From Pilimelia anulata (lineage in GTDB: Bacteria; Actinomycetota; Actinomycetes; Mycobacteriales; Micromonosporaceae), in contig NZ_BMQB01000010.1 in assembly GCF_014647895.1 (NCBI RefSeq), positions 1 through 64,000 of the forward strand: a stretch of 64,000 nt of DNA. The letters are read 5' to 3'. Shown here in pieces: positions 46,700 through 55,400 of this stretch. Every line of letters starts with the position of its first letter. Within the stretch, counting starts at the first letter, position 1. The notes under the pieces are model-generated. The model had not been told where the DNA came from, did no database searches, and saw nothing but the letters and a program-made list of their open reading frames with translations. A program made the translations under genes and the position numbers.

Positions 46700-47569
46700 T
46701 CAGCCGGTCGCTGTCACCCTGGGAAGCAGTTGTTCCGCGATGCGTTCGGTGAATTCGATCGGGTGGCGGTCCGGGAGGAGCTGGATCTCGTCCACCCCCA
46801 GCTTCGCGTACGCGTCCACGTCCGCCAGGAACCCGTCCACGTCGGCCAGCACCGGCCGGCTGACCATCACCGTCGGCCGGATCTCCCCGTACTCCCGACC
46901 CACCTCCCGGCAGTGCCCCCGCAGCACGTCGAGCTTGTGCGCCACGTCGTCCACGCTCGACCCGAACACGTTGCACGCGTCCCCGTACTGCGCCACCAGC
47001 CGCAGTGTCTTGCGCTCCCCGCCGCCCCCGATGACGATCGGGATGCGCCGCCCGCCCACGGGACCGGGTACGCACAGCGTCTCGGCCAGCTCGTAGTGGC
47101 GCCCCGCGAACGGCCCGTTGTCGTCGCTCCACATCTGCCGGCAGATCCGCAGTGTCTCCTCCAGGCGCTCGAACCGCTCCGCCATCGGGACCACCGGTAC
47201 GCCGAGGCCGTGCTGTTCGCGTTCGTACCAGGAGGCGCCGATGCCGAAGTAGGCCCGGCCGCCCGAGAGGGTGTCCACCGTCGTCACGATCTTGGCGAGC
47301 AGGCCGGGGTGGCGGTACATCACGCCGGTGACCAGCAGGCCGAGCTGCATCCGGGTGGTGACGGCGGCGACGTAGCCGAGGGCGGTGTAGCCCTCCAGCA
47401 TCGGCTGCTCGGCGGGGGCCACCCGCTCCATCTGGAAATAGTGGTCCATCAGGCTGAACGAGTCGATGCCCGCCTCCTCGGCGATCCGGGCGGTCTCGCG
47501 CAGCGTCGGCGCGATGAGCGCCGGGTCGGCCGGCGTGGCGAAGTTCCAGTAGTGCAGGCCGAGCTTCAT
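46700..47569 (-). CDS. LLM-class (luciferase-like) F420-dependent oxidoreductase
   Basis: A 289-aa TIM-barrel protein of the bacterial luciferase-like superfamily, F420-dependent subgroup. It begins MKLGLHYWNF, contains SLMDHYFQ near residue 39, the segment LGLLVTGVMYRHPGLLAKIVTTVDTLSGGRAYFGIGASW near 75-113, and IPIVIGGGGERKTLRLVAQYGDACNV near 180-205, all typical of the class. It probably reduces or oxidises a small organic substrate in the cytosol with F420 (FMN cannot be excluded). GC content is back to the chromosomal level, so the Rhs array ends before here. Proximity to the RiPP cluster does not by itself show a role there. Confidence 0.88.
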   Translation of the reverse strand: MKLGLHYWNFATPADPALIAPTLRETARIAEEAGIDSFSLMDHYFQMERVAPAEQPMLEGYTALGYVAAVTTRMQLGLLVTGVMYRHPGLLAKIVTTVDTLSGGRAYFGIGASWYEREQHGLGVPVVPMAERFERLEETLRICRQMWSDDNGPFAGRHYELAETLCVPGPVGGRRIPIVIGGGGERKTLRLVAQYGDACNVFGSSVDDVAHKLDVLRGHCREVGREYGEIRPTVMVSRPVLADVDGFLADVDAYAKLGVDEIQLLPDRHPIEFTERIAEQLLPRVTATG

Positions 47570-47669
47570 CGGGCACCCCCGGTCGGTCCGGCCCCGGCCC
47601 GGATGCCAGCGGCCCCCGGCGGTCGGGCGCGAGCCCGGCCACCGAGGGCCACTGTAGTCGCACTCAGCG

Positions 47670-48251
47670 TCAGTTGACGGCCGCGAAGCCCTCGTCCGGC
47701 GCCTCGTCGTAGCCGACGACCGACTCCTCGGCGTCCACGTCGGTGTCGTACGCGGTCTCGACGCGGTACGACACCCGGGTGGGGGTGCCGATGCAGCGCA
47801 GCGGGGCGGTCACGATGTTGGCGCCGCTGTACGAGGCGGTGCCGGTGCACGCCGGGGTGTCCGAGCCGACCTTGTAGACGTCGGCGTACAGCTCGCCCTC
47901 GTCGTCCACGCCGTACTCGATGGCGTAGTCCTCGGTGTTGTCGCCGTTGGTATCGAGCAGGAACTCGGTGTAGGTCTCGTCGCTCTCCCAGTTCGGGTCG
48001 TCGGTGGGGTCGCCGGCACTCGCCGTCGAGTAGCGCAGCTCGATGTTCCCGCCGTTGCGGGTGCCGTCGGCCCGGACGATGTCGCCGTACGGGGCGTCGA
48101 CCTCGTCGTCGTCCTCGTCGTAGACGTCGCCCTTCGGGTCGGTGATCGGGGCGGGGGCGGGGGTCGCCAGGACCGGGGTGGTGGCCAGGCCGAGGCCCAG
48201 GGTCGGTACGGCGGCGACGATGAGCAGATTCCGCAGGAAGCGGCGCGACAT
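47670..48251 (-). CDS. Secreted acidic protein of unknown function
   Basis: A 193-aa protein with a signal peptide (residues 1-30; the SRRFLRN start resembles a Tat-like signal but lacks a clean twin-arginine consensus). The mature part is strongly acidic, with DPKGDVYDEDDDEVDAPYGD and DTNGDNTEDYAIEYG, which look like calcium-binding turns, and a single Cys pair. Its pattern of short beta-strand segments recalls a secreted beta-sandwich. The ATG at 48251 follows GGAGG at 8 nt. The family is not recognised. It shares direction with the LLM gene downstream and lies 101 nt below the Coq4-like gene. Confidence 0.75.
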   Translation of the reverse strand: MSRRFLRNLLIVAAVPTLGLGLATTPVLATPAPAPITDPKGDVYDEDDDEVDAPYGDIVRADGTRNGGNIELRYSTASAGDPTDDPNWESDETYTEFLLDTNGDNTEDYAIEYGVDDEGELYADVYKVGSDTPACTGTASYSGANIVTAPLRCIGTPTRVSYRVETAYDTDVDAEESVVGYDEAPDEGFAAVN

Positions 48252-48352
48252 GTGAGGTCCTCCACTGTTGGGGTCCCGCCGACCGTACGAAGTGCATCGA
48301 TGCCTGGCAAGGCGCCGGTACCGCTATCTGCCGGTAGGTCCGAGGTGCGGGA

Positions 48353-49411
48353 TCATGCGCGTCCGAGTGCCGGTGTCAGAGCTGCGGCGTATGTCCCACG
48401 CGCCGGGATCGCGTACTCCTCGCGCAGCTCGGCGAGCGGGGTGTCGGCCCGGCCGAGGTGGTCGACGCCGAGGTACAGGTCGGTGTTGGTGGCCGTGCCG
48501 CGCAGGAACGCGTCGGCCACCATCGCGCCGCCGGCGGGGTTGCCGGTGATGCCGCGGGCGCGTTCGCGGGACAGCGGGCGGGCCGCGCCGGCGCCGGCGG
48601 GGGCGAGGCCGGGGCCGCCGTTCATCGCGTCGACCATGCCGTGCTCGAACATCAGCAGGACGATCAGCAGGTTGTGGAAGCCGTACGGGTGCCGGGTGGT
48701 GCCGGCGGCGAACGCGCCGACCTCGACCTCGCCGAGCGGCTCGGTGGTGGCGCCGATGTACACGTGCAGCCAGTCGTGCAGGGTCAGCGGCAGGGCGACC
48801 GCGCCGGGGACGCCGGGCAGCCGCCAGTCGTGCGCGGCGTAGAAGTCGGCGAACGTCCGGCCGGCGGTGTCGGCGGGCAGGTGGTGCAGGGGCGCGAACT
48901 GGGCTGCCAGCTCCGGCGAGGCGAGGGTGCCGTGGATGGCGGCGGGCGGCAGGTGCATCGCGAGGAAGCGGGCGTACGCGGGCAGCAGGGCGAGGTCGCG
49001 CGGGACCGGGGTGCGGTACGCGTCGAACTCGACGGTGTGCACGAGGGTGAGCGGGACCGTGCCGGCGGCCAGCGCGGCGATGACGTCGACGGCGGGCTCG
49101 GCGACGTCGAGGTCCGCGGCGGCGGCGGCGATGCGGGCGTGGTCGGCGGCGTCCGGCTGCTCGGTGAGCACGTTCAGGGCGATCGCCGTACGGATGATCC
49201 GGCGGCGGGTCGCGGGGCTCAGCGCGCGGACGGCGGCCGGGTCGGGGCGGCGGTGCGCGTGGTCGGCGACGCGCGGCGCGCCGGGCAGCGCGGCGGCGAC
49301 GACGTCGAGGAAGTCGCGCGCGGTGGCGTTCAGTCGATCGGTGCCGCCGGCGGTCGCGATCGCCGCCGGCAGAGCGGCATCGACTTCGGTGCTGACCAGG
49401 GGAAACAACAT
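48353..49411 (-). CDS. Coq4-like protein divergent from the lanthipeptide operon
   Basis: A 352-aa protein, probably cytosolic. Residues 212-228 read HDWLH then eleven residues then E (His212-Asp213-x-x-His216-x11-Glu228), followed by VEVGAFAAG. This is the HDxxHx(10-13)E metal site of Coq4, a ubiquinone-biosynthesis protein known to act on the quinone ring at C1. The rest is mostly helical, as in Coq4. The ATG at 49411 follows GAGGAG. It is transcribed divergently from the RiPP precursor with only 112 nt between starts, so they may share a control region. Actinobacteria use menaquinone, so a specialised-metabolism role is inferred, not shown. Similarity is by motif only. Confidence 0.6.
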   Translation of the reverse strand: MLFPLVSTEVDAALPAAIATAGGTDRLNATARDFLDVVAAALPGAPRVADHAHRRPDPAAVRALSPATRRRIIRTAIALNVLTEQPDAADHARIAAAAADLDVAEPAVDVIAALAAGTVPLTLVHTVEFDAYRTPVPRDLALLPAYARFLAMHLPPAAIHGTLASPELAAQFAPLHHLPADTAGRTFADFYAAHDWRLPGVPGAVALPLTLHDWLHVYIGATTEPLGEVEVGAFAAGTTRHPYGFHNLLIVLLMFEHGMVDAMNGGPGLAPAGAGAARPLSRERARGITGNPAGGAMVADAFLRGTATNTDLYLGVDHLGRADTPLAELREEYAIPARGTYAAALTPALGRA

Positions 49412-49523
49412 TCGTCGGACTCCTCGACTTCGGCCGGGCGGAGCGTTGTTCATAGCCTAGGGTAGCGGTGTCGTGTCAGAGAGTAATTGCGCGACCACCC
49501 ACGTCGACTCGCGAGGAGAGAGC

Positions 49524-49805
49524 ATGCCGAACAACACCGCGCTGACCCAGAAGGTTGTCGAGAAGGCCCAGAGCGACGCCGCGTTCCGGAACAAGCTGAT
49601 CTCGAACCCGAAGGCCACCGTGGAGAGCGAGCTGGGCATCACCATCCCGGCCGACCTCACCGTCAAGGTCGTCGAGGAGCAGCCCAGCGAGTTCTACATC
49701 GTCCTGCCGCCGAAGGAGCAGAGCGGCCAGCTCAGCGACGCGCAGCTCGCGGGAGTGGCCGGCGGCGACTCGTCGTCGTGGGGCCCGAACTGCACGGCCT
49801 GCTGA
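49524..49805 (+). CDS. NHLP-leader RiPP precursor (lanthipeptide, Ser/Thr/Cys core)
   Basis: A 93-aa precursor. Residues 1-78 form a nitrile-hydratase-like leader (NHLP): VEKAQSDAAFRNKLISNPK near 12-30 and ESELGITIPADLTVKVVEE near 34-52. A Gly-Gly site at 80-81 (LAGVAGG) matches C39 peptidase cleavage. The core is DSSSWGPNCTAC (82-93) with three Ser, one Thr and two Cys, suited to dehydration and two (methyl)lanthionine rings. The ATG at 49524 follows GAGGAGAG; a longer frame exists from 49473. LanM and the peptidase-ABC exporter that would act on it lie in the same operon. Final structure and activity are unknown. Confidence 0.9.
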   Translation: MPNNTALTQKVVEKAQSDAAFRNKLISNPKATVESELGITIPADLTVKVVEEQPSEFYIVLPPKEQSGQLSDAQLAGVAGGDSSSWGPNCTAC

Positions 49806-49872
49806 CGACCGACCCCGTGGATCCGTCGGCCGGGCACCCCGGCCGGCGGATCCCCACATCCACGGAGCTGAC

Positions 49873-50877
49873 GTGTACGCCCTGGACGCCCTGCTCGAAC
49901 GCCTCCCCGCCGCCCTCGTCGACGACCCGGCCGCCAAGCGGCTGCGGCTGCTCGGCGACCGCCTGCCCGACGCGCTGAGCCGCCGGGTCGGGTTGGAGGC
50001 GCGGCTCGACGACGATCCCCGGGTGGATCTTCTCCTGCTCGCCGCCGACACCCGCGAGCTGGACATCCTCGCCGGTGTCGACCCGTCCATCCGGCTGCCC
50101 GGCCCGCTGGCCGCCACGCCCGCCTGGCGGGCCGCCGCCCGACTGGCCCGGCGGGCCCGCTGGCTCGCCGTCGACGGCGCCCCGCTGCCGCCCGGCGTCT
50201 GGCTCGAACTCGACACCGACACCGCCGCGCCGGCGCCCGCGCTGTTCACCGCCGCCGGGCCCGACCCCGACCACGAGGCCGTCGCCGGCTGGGACGCCGC
50301 CGGTACCGTCGCCGCCGTCCTCGCCGCCGCCGGCGACGCCGAGCCGCCCGCGGACCTGGTCGCCGCGCTCGCCCGGGTCGCCGCCGGGCCGCTGCCGGTC
50401 CGGCAGGTCGGGGTGTTCGCCAGCCGGCCGCACGCGGGCGTCCGGCTGTTCTGCTGCCGGCCGCCCGGCACGCCGCTCGCCCCCGCGCTGGCCGCCGCCG
50501 GCTGGGAGGGGGACGCCGCCGCCGTCACCGCCTGGACCGCGGTCGCGGAGGAGTACGGCGACACCCTGCACGTCGGACTCGACGTCACCCCGATCGGGCC
50601 GCTGCCGACGGTCGGGTTGGAGATCGCGGTCGCCGGGGCGGCGCAGCCGCCCGCCGACCCCCGCTGGGGGCGGCTGCTCGCGTTGCTGGTCGACCGCGGG
50701 CTGGCCACCCCGGCCAAGGCCGCCGCCGTACAGCAGTTGGGGCGGGCGTACGAGCTGCGGCTGCCGCACCGGCGCCGGTACCGGCAGGGCCTGCACCATC
50801 TCAAGATCACCGTGGGTGCCGGCGGGTCGGCGGCCGCGAAGGTGTACTTCGGAGCGTACGAGGAGGTCGCTGGATGA
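49873..50877 (+). CDS. Lanthipeptide cluster protein, unknown family
   Basis: A 334-aa protein starting at GTG 49873, 67 nt after the precursor stop. There is no signal peptide. The composition is Ala/Leu/Arg-rich and mostly helical at the N-terminus, with a central beta-rich part (WLELDTDTAAPAPALFTAA, GDTLHVGLDVTPIG) and a characteristic end, GLHHLKITVGAGGSAAAKVYFGAYEEV. I cannot assign a fold with confidence. The position as first gene after the precursor and the coupling to the next gene (ATGA overlap) argue for a biosynthetic role. Confidence 0.7.
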   Translation: MYALDALLERLPAALVDDPAAKRLRLLGDRLPDALSRRVGLEARLDDDPRVDLLLLAADTRELDILAGVDPSIRLPGPLAATPAWRAAARLARRARWLAVDGAPLPPGVWLELDTDTAAPAPALFTAAGPDPDHEAVAGWDAAGTVAAVLAAAGDAEPPADLVAALARVAAGPLPVRQVGVFASRPHAGVRLFCCRPPGTPLAPALAAAGWEGDAAAVTAWTAVAEEYGDTLHVGLDVTPIGPLPTVGLEIAVAGAAQPPADPRWGRLLALLVDRGLATPAKAAAVQQLGRAYELRLPHRRRYRQGLHHLKITVGAGGSAAAKVYFGAYEEVAG

Positions 50878-51386
50878 CGGCGGGAATCGCGCTGCCGCGG
50901 CTGGCCGCGGTGCAGGAGGTGGCCGACGTCCCCGCGGGCGCCAGCCACCTCGTCGGGCTCGGCGAGGGGGCCGACCCCGACCTGCTGCGGCACGCCGTGA
51001 AGATCGGTACGGCGGAGTACCCGGACCCGGACGCCCCGGCCGGCGGCCCGTGGACCAAGTGGCTGGTCTGGCTGGGCGACGCCCGGCCGCCCGGCCCGCC
51101 GAGCCACGTCCGGTTCGGCCGGCTGGCCGCGGGCGACCCGGCCGGCATCATCGTCCCGGCCGCGGGCGGGGGACTGCCCTGGACGGTCACTGTCGACGGC
51201 GGCGGCCGGACCATCGTCGCCGACCGGCAGGGCCCGCGCTGGGCCGAGTTCCCGCTGCACACCGGCGCCCCGGTCGACGACGCCCAGTGGCGGCTCGGCG
51301 GCTGGACCGCCGCTGCCCACCACGAGCAGCGGCTGGCCGGCGGGGACCGGCAGCGGGTGCTGATCGTCCGGGCCGGCAGCCGGTGA
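50874..51386 (+). CDS. Lanthipeptide cluster protein, unknown family (170 aa)
   Basis: A 170-aa soluble protein overlapping the previous stop and the next start by 4 nt each. It has no recognisable domain. Visible features are an acidic N-terminal region, a Trp-rich centre (GPWTKWLVWLGD) and a likely all-beta C-terminal half with alternating hydrophobics (PWTVTVDGGGRTIVADRQG). The strong coupling suggests it forms a complex or works stoichiometrically with its neighbours. Function unknown. Confidence 0.65.
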   Translation: MTAGIALPRLAAVQEVADVPAGASHLVGLGEGADPDLLRHAVKIGTAEYPDPDAPAGGPWTKWLVWLGDARPPGPPSHVRFGRLAAGDPAGIIVPAAGGGLPWTVTVDGGGRTIVADRQGPRWAEFPLHTGAPVDDAQWRLGGWTAAAHHEQRLAGGDRQRVLIVRAGSR

Positions 51387-52495
51387 ACCCGCGGCTGGCC
51401 ATCGCCGCGGGCGTCGACTACCTGTACCGGACCGCCGCCGGAGGGCGGTGGTCCGCCTTCCACCTGTACCCCGGGGTCAGCGACGAGTGGGTGACCGCGT
51501 ACGTCGGTGCCACGCTCGCCGAGGCCGCGGTGCCCGGCGCGGAGCCGCTGGTCGCCGCCGCCGTGGCCGGGCTGGCCGGGCGGCAGCGGGCGGACGGGCG
51601 GTACGGCTTCAACCCCTGCGCGATCGGCGACGGGGACAGCACGGTGTGGGCGCTGCGGCTGGGCGCGGCGGCGGGGGAGTTCCCCGGCGACCGGGCGGCG
51701 GCGGTGGCGGCACTGGCCGGGCACGCGCGGCCGGACGGGGTGGCGACGTACGCCGCGGACGAGCCGATCCGGACGATCATCGAGGCCGGCCCGGAGCGGT
51801 CGATGAAGGGCTGGACGTCGGCCCATGCCTGCGTGACCGCCGCCGCCGCGGGCCTGGCCGGGAGCGGCCGGACCGCCGCCGGCTCGGCGGCGACCGGGGC
51901 CGGCGCGGTCGCTCCCGGCGGCGAGTCGGCCGGGCGGGAGGCCGACGGCGCGGCCGCGATCGGGGCCCGGGCCGCCGCGGCGCTGGCCGCGCAGCAGCGC
52001 GGGGACGGGTCCTGGCCCGCGTACTGGTGGGCCGACCCGGCGTACACCGTCGCGCACGCCGCCGAGGCCCTCGCCGGCACCCCGGCCGCCGCCCGCGCGG
52101 CGACCTGGGCCGCGGCCCGCCTCACCGCCGCGCCCGAGCGTGCCGACCTCGACCCGTCCGGCGACCCGCCCGCCGGTCCGCCCGCGGGTGGGAACGGGGC
52201 GGCGGAGCCGTTCGGGGTCGCGCTCGCGCTGCGGGCACTGGTCGCCGGCGGCGGGCCCGAGCCGGCGATCCGGGCCGCCGAGGCCGCGCTCTGCCGGCAG
52301 CTCCGGCTCGACGGGAGCTGGCCGGCGTCGGCGGTGCTGCGGGTACCCGACCCGGACGACCCCGACCCGGACACCCCCGGCCGCACCCGGTGGGTGCCCG
52401 GCGGACGCAAGGAGGGCGCGGTGATCGTCGACCGGACCGCCGCCTTCACCACCGCCACCGTCGTCGCCGCGCTGGCCCGGGCGGCCGCTCGATGA
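51383..52495 (+). CDS. Terpene-cyclase/prenyltransferase-like alpha/alpha-toroid protein
   Basis: A 370-aa protein of the squalene cyclase/prenyltransferase (alpha/alpha)6 toroid type. It shows tandem helical repeats with G-x-W/Y elements such as RQRADGRYGFNP, QQRGDGSWPAYWWADPAYTVAHAAEAL and RLDGSWPASAVLR, the QW-motif style of class II terpene cyclases. The segment DGDSTVWALR (Asp83-Gly-Asp85-Ser86-Thr87) aligns with the catalytic DxDDTA, but the third Asp is Ser. At 370 aa it covers one toroid, not the two of hopene cyclases. It may bind or cyclise a prenyl group, or be a scaffolding homologue; no prenyl donor enzyme is seen nearby. GTGA overlap with the previous gene, ATGA with LanM. Confidence 0.7.
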   Translation: MNPRLAIAAGVDYLYRTAAGGRWSAFHLYPGVSDEWVTAYVGATLAEAAVPGAEPLVAAAVAGLAGRQRADGRYGFNPCAIGDGDSTVWALRLGAAAGEFPGDRAAAVAALAGHARPDGVATYAADEPIRTIIEAGPERSMKGWTSAHACVTAAAAGLAGSGRTAAGSAATGAGAVAPGGESAGREADGAAAIGARAAAALAAQQRGDGSWPAYWWADPAYTVAHAAEALAGTPAAARAATWAAARLTAAPERADLDPSGDPPAGPPAGGNGAAEPFGVALALRALVAGGGPEPAIRAAEAALCRQLRLDGSWPASAVLRVPDPDDPDPDTPGRTRWVPGGRKEGAVIVDRTAAFTTATVVAALARAAAR

Positions 52496-55400
52496 CGCTG
52501 GTCTCCCCGGCGACCGAGGCCCTGCCCGGCGGGGTCGCCGCCGTGCTGGCCGACGCGGCGTTCCTCGGCGAGCGGCTCGCCGGCGACTGGGTGGCGCCCG
52601 CGCCCGGCGCGGACGGCCCGGCCGGCGGCTGGCGGGTCGCCCGGCTCGGCGCGCCGCCGCCCGGCCGGACCGCCGCGCAGCTCGCCGCCGCCGCCGGGCC
52701 CGTCGCGCTGCGCCGGGTCCCCGACGCCGACTGGGCGCACCTGCTGGTCGCGCACCTCACCGGCGACACCGTGCCGGGCGGGGACTGGCCGGTGCCGTAC
52801 GGCTGGCTGCTCGGCCCGCTCGCCGCGCGCGCCTGGGCGCCGCTGGCCGGGGCGCTCGACGCGCGGCTGGTCACGGACACGCTGGCGGCGCACGTCCGGC
52901 GGTCCGCGTGGTGGCTCGGGCCGGCGCTGCACCGGGGCTTCGCCGCGTACCGGGACGCCCGCACCCATCGGCTGGACACCGCGCTCGCCGCGCGCAGCGC
53001 GGCGCCCCCGGCCGTGCAGCATGCCGCGTACGTCGCCGCCGCCGGCCCCACCGGCCTCGCGGTCTGGCGCCGGCAGCCCGTCGTCGCCCGGCTCGCCGCG
53101 CAGCTCGCCGTGGACGAGGTCGCCCTGCTCCGCCGGGTCCTCGCCGCCCTCGCCGCCGACGGCGGCGCGGTCGCCGGCCTGCTCGGCGTCGACCGGCTGG
53201 CGCCGCTGGCGCTGCTGCGCACCGGCCTCGGCGACCGGCACGAGGGCGGCGCGTCGGTGTGCCGGCTGCGCTTCGCCGACGGCCGCGAGGTGATCTTCCG
53301 GCCGCGCCGGCACGACGGCCTCGCCGTCCTGCGGGCGGCGCTCGCCGGGCTGCCCGGGCCGGTCCCGCCGGTGCCGGCCGCCGTCGACCGCGGCGGGCAC
53401 TCCTGGGTCGCGGCGGTGGCCGCCGAGCCGGTCGCCGACCCGCGGCGGTACCACGCCGCGGCCGGGGCGCTGCTCGGCGCGCTGCACGCGCTCGGCGCCA
53501 CCGACATCCACCGGGACAACATCGTGCGCACCGCCGCCGGCCCCGTCGTGGTCGACGCCGAGACCGTCGCGCACCCGGTCACCGCGTTCGAGACCGCGGC
53601 CACCGACGCGCTCGCCGACCGGCCGCTGCCGGCCGGGGCGCTGGTCGACTCGGCGCTGCGGGTGGGCCTGCTGCCGGCCTGGGACTTCGCCGCGGACGGG
53701 GCGCTGCTGGACGCCGGGCACCTGCTGCCGGACCTGCCGGGCGCCGGGCGGATCGCCGTACCGGAGCTGACCCACCCCGGCACCGACGCCGAGACGCTGC
53801 GGTACGCGCCCGCGCCGGTGGTCGCCCGGCACGACCTGCCGGCGCCCGGCTACGACCCGGCCCCGCACGCCGACGCGGTCGCCGCCGGGTACGCCGCCGC
53901 CGTCGGCCGGGTCGCGCCGCCGCCCGCGGCGCCGGGGCGGCGGGTGCGGCTGCTGCTGCGGTACACCACCCGGTACGTCGACACCCTGCTGCGCGCTCTC
54001 GGCCGCGCCGACCTGCGCGACGGCGTCGACCTCGACCTGGCGCTGGCCGCCCTGCCGCCCGGCGGCGCGGACATCACCCCGGCGCTGCGCGAGGCCGAGC
54101 TGGCCGACCTGCGCCGGCTGGACGTGCCGTACTTCGAGTGGGAGCCGGCCGGCGGCGCGGTCCGGCACCGCGGCCGGCGGATCGGCACCCTCGCCCCGCC
54201 GCCGCGGCCGCCCGTCGACCCGGCGGCCGGGGTGGCTCTGGTGCGCGGCGCGCTGCGCGCCCGCGACGCCGCGCCGGGGCTGGCCACCGACCCCGCCGCC
54301 GCGCCGGCCGGCCGGGCCGACGCGCTCGCCGGGGCGCTGCTCGCCGACCTGGTCGACCGGGCGGTGCCCGTCGGCGCCGGCAGCACCTGGTGCGGCGCGG
54401 CGTACCGGCACGGGCGGTTCACCCGGATGCCGGTGGGCTGGTCGCTGTACGACGGGCAGGCCGGCATCGCGCTCGCGCTCGCGGCCGGGTCCACCGTGGA
54501 CCCGGCGCTGCGGGCCGCCGCCGGGCGCGCGGCCGGGCCGCTGCTGGACCGGGTCGCCGCCGACCCGGCCGGGCTGTGTGCGGCGCTCGGCCCCGGGTAC
54601 CTGCACGGCGCCGCCGGCGTGCTCTGGGCGCTGCGCCACCTGCCGCCGCTGCTGCCCGGCCCGGCCGGCGCCCGCGCCGCGGCCGCCGCCGACCTGCTCG
54701 CCGACGCGCTGGCCGCGGCCGTCCGGCACCGGCCGGCGGGCACGCCGGTCGGCGACCTGGCCGACGGGGTGCCGGGGGCGCTGCTCGTCCTCGCCGGCGA
54801 GCCGGCGCGGCGGCCGGCCGCCGCGAGCCCGGTCCGGGCGGCGCTCGCCGCCGGGGCGGCGGCGGTCCGCGCGGCGGCGGAGGCCCCGGGCGCGCCCGCG
54901 GACGGGTACGGCCCCGACGGCACCGCCGACCGCGGCGGGGCGCACCGGCGGGACGGCCTGGCGCACGGCCGGGCCGGCACCGCGCTCGGGCTGTGGCGGG
55001 CCGCGGCGGCGCTGGGCGACGCGGCGGCGGCGCCGCTGGCCGCGGCGGCGCACCGGCTGATCGCCGCGGACCGGTCGGCGGGCTGGACGTGGTGCACGGG
55101 CGGCGTGGGCGCCGCCCTGGCCGCGGCGGCCATCGGCGTCGGCACGCTGCCGGGCTCCGCCCTCCCCGCCGCCACCGACCCCGACCCGGGCGCCGGCGCG
55201 GCCCGGATCGGCGCGGCCCACATCAGCGCGGCCCGGATCGGTGCGGCCCGGATCGGTGCCGGCGGCGACGCGGGTGGCGCCGCGCCGGGGGCGGACTCGC
55301 CGCACCACCTCTGCTGCGGGGTCGTCGGGCACGCGCTCGCCGCCGACCCGTCCGCCGCCGCGGCCGTCCTCGACCGGCTCGCCGCCGACGGCGCGCCGCG

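Noticed and set aside
55198..55257. CRISPR array.
   Set aside because: Units are 15 bp, directly adjacent without spacers, and in frame inside lanM.
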